From: an uncultured Scytonema sp.
GTDB lineage: Bacteria > Cyanobacteriota > Cyanobacteriia > Cyanobacteriales > Nostocaceae
Length of the DNA: 44,205 nt
Reading direction: 5' to 3'
Assembly: GCA_937873135.1 (NCBI GenBank)
Contig: CALMVQ010000209.1
Span: forward strand, 1 to 44,205
How positions within the stretch are numbered: the first letter of the stretch is position 1; each line of letters opens with the position of its first letter. The position numbers and the translations under genes are program-made. Positions 36,163-43,420 of the stretch are shown here, in pieces. Below the pieces are notes generated by a model. It was not told the origin of the DNA. It was given only the letters and a program-made list of their open reading frames with translations, and ran no database searches.

Positions 36163-36206
36163 TGACCAAACCCAACCTATCTGTCTGTGCAAAGTTCTTA
36201 CGTTGG
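36163..36206 (-). pseudogene. Scrap of a WD40-repeat coding sequence
   Basis: GACCAAACCCAACCTATCTG followed by TGCAAAGTTCTTACG closely resembles the WD40 unit joints of the STAND gene (for example 5927-5965). On the minus strand it would encode a decayed LRTL-GHIGWVWS joint. It is only about 44 bases long and has no wider frame. Confidence 0.4.
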
Positions 36207-36281
36207 TTCTGGTTTCATGCTAACGCTGTGCAAAGCTAGAATTAGACTGCTTTGCACCCTTTCCGGACGAGTATATTGAAA

Positions 36282-37445
36282 ATGCAGTACGAATCGCCTG
36301 ATAACAATTTAATCCGCCTAGAAATGCCAAATCCACAAGGTGCTTCAGGAAACTATTTTGAGCAAATTTCTCATACTTGTGTAATGACTGGAATGCAAAT
36401 CCGTAAGGGCGACATCATTGATGCAGTAACGCCAATTTTTCAGCCTCTTGAGGCAGATCGCTCTATTAGATCCGAACTTTATATTGGGAAGCAGCAGGGA
36501 GGCGATGGAGGCGGTGGAGATATTTTTCTACAATTCGGGTATGTGCTCGTAGGTTTACGCTTTCAGACTGTGAATTACTACGGACATGAAGCTATTAATG
36601 CCCTCAGCTTGATTTGGCGAAGGTGGTTGAATGGGCAAGTTACTAATGAAGAACTTGTCAGCGAGCCGTTAATACCTCAACTGCCACCTTATGTTAAGAC
36701 ATTTGGCTCTGCTGAAAAGGTAGAAGTGTATGTACCTGATGAATACGTGGCAATAGGTATTTGTGGAAGAGCTTCCAGTTATGTGAACACTCTGTCTCTC
36801 ATAGCTGGTAAACCTGCTTTTGATATATCTGCAATTGTACGAACGCAAGATATCAATGCTCTTGTACGAGTCAACCGCCAAGAGATAGAGCAAAAACTAA
36901 TTCAGGAGCAAACAGATGCGGATGAAGCAGCAGAACGCGATCGCCAGCGGGCTCAGCTTGAGCAGCAACAAGAACAAGCTGATCGAGATGCAACTAATTA
37001 TCAGTTAAGTTGTGAGTTTTCAGGAGGAACGAGAAGCGTTACAGACGGGTTGTCAGTTGTAACGTTTAATGATGATGATTCCGCAGCCTTCGATGGTAAG
37101 CTCCGTTTGCTGTACCCAAATCGCAGTTTTATCCGAGTTAATTTTGAGTTACTTGAACCAGTGACTTTTGCAGTACTTTACCTGAGCCATCTCTCTTCTG
37201 GAATGGGCGGTAGGAAAGGATATTCACCTGTAAATATTGAGGTTAATAAAAAGTGTGTGGCTGCTAACCACGATCCCCGAAGCGATAACTATACTGTTGA
37301 TCGCTTTGAAATTGCTTCCTATCTTCATGTCGGCACTAACGAAATAACCATCACCCTTGGTAATATCACAACGCACTACTGGATTGAATGGCTCAAATTA
37401 TTAATAAAGTTACCTTATCTCATTCTTCTGGCGGAAAGGGAGTAG
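36282..37445 (+). CDS. Unrecognised protein with coiled coil and beta domains
   Basis: The protein has 387 residues from ATG 36282; an in-frame TTG at 36252 would add ten residues and has no better ribosome site. Residues about 60-120 contain a glycine-rich turn and strands (GGDGGGGDIFLQFGYVLVG, then LRFQTVNYYGHEAINALSLI) that recall jacalin-type lectins, but I cannot confirm this. Residues about 200-240 form a charged coiled coil (EAAERDRQRAQLEQQQEQAD). The C-terminal 130 residues are beta-rich, like a carbohydrate-binding or galactose-binding fold (AFDGKLRLLYPNRSFIRVNF), ending in a hydrophobic tail. It follows the caspase-like gene by 227 bases in the same direction. It could be a target, adaptor or sensor of the protease, which is inference only. 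Confidence 0.7.
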   Translation: MQYESPDNNLIRLEMPNPQGASGNYFEQISHTCVMTGMQIRKGDIIDAVTPIFQPLEADRSIRSELYIGKQQGGDGGGGDIFLQFGYVLVGLRFQTVNYYGHEAINALSLIWRRWLNGQVTNEELVSEPLIPQLPPYVKTFGSAEKVEVYVPDEYVAIGICGRASSYVNTLSLIAGKPAFDISAIVRTQDINALVRVNRQEIEQKLIQEQTDADEAAERDRQRAQLEQQQEQADRDATNYQLSCEFSGGTRSVTDGLSVVTFNDDDSAAFDGKLRLLYPNRSFIRVNFELLEPVTFAVLYLSHLSSGMGGRKGYSPVNIEVNKKCVAANHDPRSDNYTVDRFEIASYLHVGTNEITITLGNITTHYWIEWLKLLIKLPYLILLAERE

Positions 37446-37449
37446 TATT

Positions 37450-38050
37450 TCAGTTAAGTTGACAAAGCTTTGGTGGGCCCACAGGAGTAAAATCATAGCC
37501 GAAGCCACTGCGGGAGGAGGAACCAAAGTACGTTACCTTAACGAGTTGGATAGATGCGTTGCGGCGATCGCCTCGTGAAAACTGTACCGCGCCGCTAATT
37601 ACCCCTTTTGCAGTAAAGTTTTCTGAGCGAAGAGCTTGACTCACTTCTTCACGAATCGGATTCTGTTTTTGTTTGATTGCAGCAATAAGGGCTTTGGTTG
37701 CATCGTAAGATGTAACAGTTCGCCAGTTGATATCTCCCCCCCAAAGCTCTCCAGATTTTTTCACAAACTCCTTCTCAAAATCACTCTGGGAATCTGATTG
37801 AATGTGCCAGGGAACTGCAATAATCATGCCTTTTGCATCTGCACCGCCAAAATTCAACGTCATATTGTCATAAACATCATCTCCTCCCAAAACATCAAGT
37901 CCTCGCGAACGGTTCTCTTTTAAGATTTCTATTGCATCTTTTAGTTTCTCTGTATCTGGAAATAGTACTAAGACATTCGCTTTATTCTTAATAGAACTTT
38001 TGAAACTTTGAGAGGAATCTAAAGGCTCGTGCAAGTTAAATGAGATTGGT
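37450..38050 (-). pseudogene. Type 1 periplasmic-binding domain, C-terminal part of a broken CHAT fusion
   Basis: The minus-strand frame contains KANVLVLFPDTEKL, LDVLGGDDVYDN, GMIIAVPWHIQ, LWGGDINWRTVTSYDATKAL and RSGFGYDFTPV. These are the last two hundred residues of an ABC-type branched-chain amino-acid-like substrate-binding domain. Only a TTG at 38034 could start it, and the open frame extends back to about 38050 without a start. The N-terminal lobe is missing. In cyanobacteria this domain is commonly fused behind a CHAT domain in one polypeptide, and the CHAT gene ends 15 bases upstream in another frame. I infer an internal deletion plus frameshift in one ancestral gene. Confidence 0.75.
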
Positions 38051-38065
38051 TTCTCTCCTTGTTTC

Positions 38066-39202
38066 TCAAAACATGTTTTGGAACCGATTTGGTTGAGACC
38101 AAGCTAGTGATTTTTCTGTGGGGTTTTGACAAATCACAGGTAGCCAGAGAGCACCGGGGTATTTACCTCCAACACTTTCTAACTTGTTTGCTGCTTGTCG
38201 CACTGCAAGATAAAATGGTTCACCTTCTGAAAACAAACGCAAGAACTCTTGTAAAAATTTCTGTGCGACTTCATCCGGTACTGGTTCCCGCATCACGATT
38301 ACCTGAGGAATTTCTAATTCTGCCAGCTTATTTGCTAATCCCATTCCATCACAAGAATTAAAAATTGCTAGTTTTAAGCCTTTTTTTGTAGCTTCTCTAA
38401 GGGTATTTCTAAAATCATCTAGATCTAGACTCTCGTTACTGTTAATCTGAATATTGCCACTATTACCATCATTTTGACTAGAACTATGCCCTGCAAAAAA
38501 TAGAATATCCCAAGATTCGTTCCATAACTTATTATGTACCTCTTCTAGTGTTGGTTGTAGCAGCTTTTCAATTTCTGCCTTTTTTTTACTTTGTAATTCT
38601 TCTAAAAAATTTTTATCTTTTTGAATGTCAATTCCTTCATCAGCCCCAAAGATTGCCAGAATCTTCACAGGCATTTTCAGCACAGCTGCTTTTATTTGTT
38701 GAGAGTGTTGCTCCGGTTTTGAACTAAGGGAAAACCATACTTTGTTACGAGAGTCAAATATATTCCATAATTGCCAGGGAAGCTTCTGTAAAAGTTCATT
38801 ATTCTGCTTATGTAGAAGGTCATTGTTTATTTTAAAGATGATGTGAGCTGATTCTTCCTCTTTGACCGTATCTAGCACTTGTTTACCCAATTCTACAAAA
38901 GATGCTTTCTTGAACCATTCTTCCATGCCTTTTTTAAGTTTTTTTTCTGCCTCTTTACAATCTCGCTGACTGGAGACATTAGTTACTTGATTCTGGGGAA
39001 CCTCAATGCCTCTCTGCACAGATATCCAGAAAGCATACTGTTTTTGCCAATTTTGATAAAGTTTAGGAATTTCTGGTGCTGGAGGAACTTTTGTATAAGG
39101 CTTCAGGAGGATTGGTATACCCTTCTCACGAATTTCCAGAGAAACATAAAAACCTTCATTAAAATTACCATCGTTAATTATAAAGTCAACTAACTTTTCC
39201 AT
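38066..39202 (-). CDS. CHAT-domain protease, probably truncated fusion
   Basis: From ATG 39202 the protein has 378 residues; an in-frame TTG at 39244 adds 14 and is less likely. Residues 30-130 form an alpha/beta lead domain. The block LLQKLPWQLWNIFD is the usual entry to CHAT. Numbered from the TTG, the catalytic pair is H253 in DILFFAGHSSS and C298 in LAIFNSCDGMG, so the active site is intact. Residues DEVAQKFLQEFLRLFSEGEP and the WLPVICQNP end of the CHAT domain are present. The last residues, NRFQNMF, arise from the frameshift or deletion joint, after which the substrate-binding domain continues in another frame. The protease could still fold, but it has lost its probable sensor part. Confidence 0.8.
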   Translation of the reverse strand: MEKLVDFIINDGNFNEGFYVSLEIREKGIPILLKPYTKVPPAPEIPKLYQNWQKQYAFWISVQRGIEVPQNQVTNVSSQRDCKEAEKKLKKGMEEWFKKASFVELGKQVLDTVKEEESAHIIFKINNDLLHKQNNELLQKLPWQLWNIFDSRNKVWFSLSSKPEQHSQQIKAAVLKMPVKILAIFGADEGIDIQKDKNFLEELQSKKKAEIEKLLQPTLEEVHNKLWNESWDILFFAGHSSSQNDGNSGNIQINSNESLDLDDFRNTLREATKKGLKLAIFNSCDGMGLANKLAELEIPQVIVMREPVPDEVAQKFLQEFLRLFSEGEPFYLAVRQAANKLESVGGKYPGALWLPVICQNPTEKSLAWSQPNRFQNMF

Positions 39203-39270
39203 AAAAAATCTGTTCCTGTTATCTAATTTTTGTTCTACATTCAAAGGAAATTTATAACAGTTAATGAGTA

Positions 39271-39400
39271 ACCGTTCAGGGGGGGTACAACGTTAATAGG
39301 GTTTGAAGCACCATCAAGCCTATAAGTTTGAGGTTAGTCGGCTAAATCATCCTATGAAATCGCCTGTAATCCTCATTCTCTCATTACCCCTTTGAACGGT
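39271..39400. repeat. Small inverted-repeat element
   Basis: ACCGTTCAGGGGGG at the left is matched in inverse by ACCCCTTTGAACGGT at the right, with an exact 8-base tip ACCGTTCA/TGAACGGT, around about 115 bases of non-coding core. It looks like a miniature element. From 39401 to 39741 the sequence is AT-rich and I see nothing in it. Confidence 0.45.
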
Positions 39401-39741
39401 TCCGTTCATGAAAATTTTTATCAGTTAGATTTGTATCTCGATTTATTCAGGTTTTATTATCTTCAATAGCTTATGATTTACTGGATAAAGTTTTTGGAAT
39501 AACAATATACTGCTTCCAAAGCCTCAAGTTATGTCTTTCAAAGCGTAAATTAGTACTAGTACCCTCCTCTTTTATCTAATCTAGATATAGCTACAAACGT
39601 AAAAGTAATGTTTTCGGAAAAAATACTATTTTAAATATCAATACATTCTTTTTGCAAAGTACAGTAGTAAGACTATAGGGTAATTTTCACCAAAATATTA
39701 GAATTTGGGTGGTAATAACTAAGCCTAACTAATCAAAGTTT

Positions 39742-39871
39742 GAATGTATAGTAATTAAAAAAGTTTGTCAATACATAAAAGTTCCGGTAAAGTTCCCTAT
39801 TTAGCTCAATCAACTGCCAACTTCGCTCAACTTCGCCAAGTCTCTCTATCAGAGATCATGAAAACACTAGT
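39742..39871 (+). promoter_or_regulatory. Third copy of the AAAGTTCC module with leader and start codon
   Basis: GTCAATACATAAAAGTTCC with a second AAAGTTCC ten bases later, then a leader matching 19453-19510, then ATG 39858 with AAAACACTAG. This is the uninterrupted version of the module that is split at 18841-19512. The coding part starting MKTLVQGV is cut after nine codons by the next repeat, so no functional gene follows. Confidence 0.5.
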
Positions 39872-39882
39872 GCAAGGAGTCA

Positions 39883-39945
39883 GTAGGGGCAGGTTTGATC
39901 GATTGATTTTGGAGTGGACAAGTTATCTGACAAAACCTGCCCGTA
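39883..39945. repeat. Short inverted repeat with AGGGGCAGGTTT ends
   Basis: GTAGGGGCAGGTTT at 39883-39896 faces AAAACCTGCCCGTAC at 39931-39945, around a core of about 34 bases. Repeats with these ends are very common in cyanobacterial intergenic DNA. It sits in the relic gene that starts at 39858. Confidence 0.6.
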
Positions 39946-40020
39946 CAGGAGTCAAGAGTCAGGAGAGAAGAATACATATCTATAGGAATCCGGTTTGATT
40001 TTTGAACAAGGTTAGGTATT

Positions 40021-40098
40021 GTAGGGTGCTTTCACTTATGAGTCGTAACGCACCATTCTCATGGGGTTTGGTGCCGTACTCTCGTTAACACACCCTAC
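40021..40098. repeat. GTAGGGTG/CACCCTAC inverted repeat
   Basis: GTAGGGTG at 40021-40028 faces CACCCTAC at 40091-40098, with AACGCACC inside. This belongs to the abundant cyanobacterial GTAGGGTG intergenic repeat type. It has no coding capacity. Confidence 0.6.
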
Positions 40099-40153
40099 GC
40101 ATCTGTTCAATAATCAAATAGTAGTCCTATAGACTGAACCACACTGTTGGTAA

Positions 40154-40173
40154 GGGCGAACAGCCGTTCGCCC
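40154..40173. repeat. GGGCGAAC hairpin repeat
   Basis: GGGCGAACAGCCGTTCGCCC is a perfect 8-bp stem with a 4-base loop, 44 bases past the stop of the KAS III-like gene. It is a common cyanobacterial intergenic hairpin. No T-run follows in either direction, so terminator function is uncertain. Confidence 0.55.
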
Positions 40174-40217
40174 CTACTGAAAATTGCTGTATTTCTGTGC
40201 AGCGGTACTACTGGAGT

Positions 40218-41333
40218 TTAGCAACGAGAAAAAACAGCAGGTTCGTTCAAGGAAGGAGCAGAACCTAAGGCTACATTACCCCAACGCATTACGGTTGCAG
40301 TGGCATTTGCTGATGCACCGAAGGAATAAACGAGAACCAAGTCATTTTCATGAATCTTACCCGATTGCGCGGCGTGATACAGATTAGCAATGGGAAGTAC
40401 AGGTCCGATGTTCCCATACTGAGGGTAGAGATTGATTGTGCGTTCTGGCTCAATGCCCAGTATACGAGCGCTAAAGAAAGCAAACCAAGCTGTTGGTGTA
40501 TTGAAAATAAAGAAGTCAATTTCGTCGAGTGTCACATTGGCAGCAGCAGCAGCACCTTTGCAGCAAGTGAGAACAAAATCAGCAGCAGTATTACTGATGA
40601 CTCGATTTGCTCCCTTGTTCGTCTTCATAAATAATCGCAAATTGCCTTGAGAATCTTCTGCCATTTCAGTGTAAAATGTACCACAAGTTTCTGCTGAATG
40701 AACGATTTTACTACCAAGAATTCCTTGGTTGGCTTTCAACTCACTCACTATCAAGGCTCCAGCACCATCACCAGCTATCCACGAAATTGTATCTCTTTCA
40801 TCAAGAAGACGAGAATAGGCACAAGAAGTAACCACCAGGATATTGCGGTACTCTCCTGCTCCTACTAATGTACTAGCAGTTTGCAGCGCAACTATCCCAC
40901 TGGAACACATTGAATTCAGATTCCAAGCGGCACAGCCCAAGCCAAGTTCATTGACGAGGAAAGCGGCATTGCCAGCTACAACTTCCTCAGTACCAAAAGA
41001 GGTAACGATCGCCAGATCAATATCTTCATTAGAGAGATTTGCAGCCTCAAGGGCGTCTCTTGCCGCACGACACTCAAGAGTTAACGACGACTCACCTGAG
41101 CCAAGTACCCGTCGCTCAACAGCACCACGAAAAGGATCTGATAGATACGGCATCATCTCTTGATCAAACTCATTGCCGGGAGTGGAGTCAGCTAGCGAAA
41201 ATAGCCTTGCCAAGCTTTTTTCTTCAGACTGAGCCACTAGCTCTGGGTATTTCTCGCGGTAGTAATCATTCGTACATATTATACTCGGCATAGCTAATGC
41301 GAGCGAGCGAATCCCTACTGAATAACTTTTCAT
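40218..41333 (-). CDS. Beta-ketoacyl-ACP synthase III-like enzyme
   Basis: The protein has 371 residues from ATG 41333, with AAGGAG nine bases upstream; a GTG one codon earlier is possible. The thiolase fold of KAS III is clear: the catalytic cysteine lies in NLNSMCSSGIVALQ (C143), with ISWIAGDGAGALIVS in the middle and YGNIGPVLPIANLYHAA near the end, whose asparagine (about N308) corresponds to the catalytic one. The usual HQAN histidine is missing: the aligned stretch is DFFIFNTPTAW, with asparagine in its place. Such enzymes often make C-O or C-C bonds as acyltransferases rather than start fatty acid synthesis. The ribosome site overlaps the stop of the upstream thiamine-diphosphate enzyme gene, so the two are translationally coupled and probably act on one product. 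Confidence 0.88.
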   Translation of the reverse strand: MKSYSVGIRSLALAMPSIICTNDYYREKYPELVAQSEEKSLARLFSLADSTPGNEFDQEMMPYLSDPFRGAVERRVLGSGESSLTLECRAARDALEAANLSNEDIDLAIVTSFGTEEVVAGNAAFLVNELGLGCAAWNLNSMCSSGIVALQTASTLVGAGEYRNILVVTSCAYSRLLDERDTISWIAGDGAGALIVSELKANQGILGSKIVHSAETCGTFYTEMAEDSQGNLRLFMKTNKGANRVISNTAADFVLTCCKGAAAAANVTLDEIDFFIFNTPTAWFAFFSARILGIEPERTINLYPQYGNIGPVLPIANLYHAAQSGKIHENDLVLVYSFGASANATATVMRWGNVALGSAPSLNEPAVFSRC

Positions 41334-41346
41334 CACAAATGTCTCC

Positions 41347-43083
41347 TTAAGAATTGATCAGGCCTTGGGAAATTAAACTATCGATCCGACCTTTTGTGGG
41401 TACAGCCTCCGTCGGATCGATAATCACATCAACAATGAACGGAACAGGAGAAGCGATCGCTTTGGCCAAAGCACTTCGGATCGCAGACTCCTTGTCAACA
41501 CGGATACCATCTGCTCCCATACCACAGGCTACCTGAACAAAATCCACCTGCGGAATCTCCACATCCAAACCCTTGAACCCCTGTAACTCCGATCCCTGAC
41601 CGCACATGTTGTAACATCCATCATTGAGAATAATCCAGACAGCTGGAATCTGGTATCGAAAAGCCGTACTCACCTCAGAGTTCATCAGCATGGCACCATC
41701 CCCAACAATAGCAACGGCCTTTCCATTGCGTGCCAACGCCGCACCGAGAACACCTGTGACAAAATGACCCATAGAACCAAATCCGGTACTGGCTCGGTAA
41801 CGACCAGGTTGAGTAAATTGCAGCAAGTGATTTCCCCATGCCAATGAATTACCCGCCTCCGTCATCACTATTGCGTCGCTCCCCTCAACAATCACCTGCT
41901 GAATAGCATCCATAAGTACCTGAGGTCGCACCAAGCCCTTTGCGCGTGTATCCATTTCCTCACGTTCAGGTTTCGGCAACGCCACTGCTGACAGATGACG
42001 CTTTTGAAAATGCTTCAACAAAGCCTTGACAAATACTCCCACATCTGATTGAATTGCGAACGTATCGACACATGGATATGCAGTTCCAGGCACCTCTGGG
42101 TCAATGTCAACATGTAAAAAACCCTGTTCGGGAATCATCGCGGGATTCCAGAAGGAAGTGAGTTCACCAAGGCGCGTTCCGAGTACCAGCACCCGAACAG
42201 GACGATGCTTTTGCATATAAGTTAAAACTGACGTATGCCCAGCAAAGCCCGTAACCCCCACAAATTGAGGATGGTTCTCCGGAAAAATACCTTTGCCACG
42301 CGGCGAACACATGACAGCAGCTCCTGTCCTCTCAGCAAGCTCTTGAATAGAGTCTGCTGCATCTCTTGCACCAAAACCAACCCAGATAGCGAACGATCCT
42401 TGCGACAACAACTGTACACATTTTGAAATAGTTTCCTCAGTTGCAGCAGCGGGAGCAAGAGAAAGGGCTACTTGTGGCAGTGATGTTCTAACTGAACTTG
42501 ATTGGATGTTGCTAGGAATACTCAAGTGTGCCACAAAGCCACCCGGTCGAGCTAAGCCTAAAGCCAGCCTTCGATAAACCTCTGGAAGTTCATCATCGGA
42601 TTCGAGGGTAGTGGCATAATGAAACAGAGAGTCTTTTGTAAAAATTCCCGTGCTAGGCATTGTATAGGTACTAGTTTCCTGGCAAGCCCAACGTCCTCGT
42701 TGGGATGCGGAGGTAGAAGCTGACAAAAAAATCACCTTTGCACCTTCCCACCGGGCAGCAAATAAACCTGTCAACGCATTGGTAATTCCCGGTCCTGTTG
42801 TCACAAATACTACAATCGGGTTACCACTAGCAAAGTATGCTTCAGTGGCTGCAAAAGCTGCTCCTGCTTCATGACGAAAGTGAAGCACCCGAATAGAGCT
42901 ATGTTGCAAAGCGTGCCACATTGAGACAATTGCCCCCCCTGATACACCAAATGCATATTGCACTCCTATTTCTTCCAGCATCTTGACTATTGCAGAGGCA
43001 ACTGAGACAGGTACAAAATCCAATTGTGTGTTTGGTATAACATATCTCTTTTCTCGTTTGAGAAGTTGAGTTTTATTGAACAT
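41347..43083 (-). CDS. Thiamine-diphosphate enzyme, acetolactate synthase-like
   Basis: The protein has 578 residues with ATG at 43083. The three-domain layout of the acetolactate synthase/pyruvate oxidase family is intact. The N-terminal PYR domain has the activating glutamate E72 in HFRHEAGAAF. The middle domain carries VLVLGTRLGELTSFW. The C-terminal PP domain has the ThDP-magnesium motif beginning GDG (461-463) with the asparagine in ILNDG (N487). Enzymes of this type condense 2-oxo acids or acyl donors to acyloins; a cyanobacterial relative starts scytonemin assembly. No regulatory subunit gene is adjacent, which argues against housekeeping isoleucine/valine synthesis. The neighbour is a KAS III-like enzyme, so a specialised acyloin-type metabolite is more likely. 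The substrate is unknown. Confidence 0.88.
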   Translation of the reverse strand: MFNKTQLLKREKRYVIPNTQLDFVPVSVASAIVKMLEEIGVQYAFGVSGGAIVSMWHALQHSSIRVLHFRHEAGAAFAATEAYFASGNPIVVFVTTGPGITNALTGLFAARWEGAKVIFLSASTSASQRGRWACQETSTYTMPSTGIFTKDSLFHYATTLESDDELPEVYRRLALGLARPGGFVAHLSIPSNIQSSSVRTSLPQVALSLAPAAATEETISKCVQLLSQGSFAIWVGFGARDAADSIQELAERTGAAVMCSPRGKGIFPENHPQFVGVTGFAGHTSVLTYMQKHRPVRVLVLGTRLGELTSFWNPAMIPEQGFLHVDIDPEVPGTAYPCVDTFAIQSDVGVFVKALLKHFQKRHLSAVALPKPEREEMDTRAKGLVRPQVLMDAIQQVIVEGSDAIVMTEAGNSLAWGNHLLQFTQPGRYRASTGFGSMGHFVTGVLGAALARNGKAVAIVGDGAMLMNSEVSTAFRYQIPAVWIILNDGCYNMCGQGSELQGFKGLDVEIPQVDFVQVACGMGADGIRVDKESAIRSALAKAIASPVPFIVDVIIDPTEAVPTKGRIDSLISQGLINS

Positions 43084-43199
43084 AATGTTTAGCTTGTTTG
43101 CGTACCTTCTGAATCCATCAAACTTTATTGCTGACTAAGTTCTCGCCTGAGAGATACTGACTTGTTTCTGGTTTCGACTGACTTTAGCAATTTATAATC

Positions 43200-43387
43200 C
43201 AATACGGTTCAGTTAGAGCTAAAAACCTGATTTCGCGCTTTGTTGGGGAGCCAGCACGGCGCAGGGGGCTCACGCCAGAACTCACGGCGACTGGCGTTTG
43301 AGGAACCTCACCCAACATTCCCGCAGTTTTGTTGGGTTTCCCGACGCTAAGCCCAACCTACAATTATCCTTAACTGAACCGTATTGG
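43200..43387. mobile_element. 188-bp MITE with 8-bp target duplication
   Basis: The left end CCAATACGGTTCAGTTA and the right end TAACTGAACCGTATTGG are exact 17-base inverted repeats. The element is flanked on both sides by TTTATAAT (43192-43199 and 43388-43395), an 8-bp target duplication. The core has a GC-rich palindromic part (GGGGGCTCACGCC region) and no gene. It lies 33 bases upstream of the STAND start at 43421 and may have changed that promoter. Confidence 0.85.
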
Positions 43388-43420
43388 TTTATAATCAGTA
43401 TGGTTTTTGCTGAATAAGCC

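Noticed and set aside
38059-39193. Plus-strand open frames opposite the CHAT gene
   Set aside because: The minus-strand frame carries the complete CHAT active site; the opposing frames have no domain.
41347-43083. Assignment as the scytonemin enzyme ScyA or as housekeeping IlvB
   Set aside because: No scytonemin neighbours or IlvN-type regulatory subunit are present, and the partner is a KAS III-like enzyme, so only the family level is supported.
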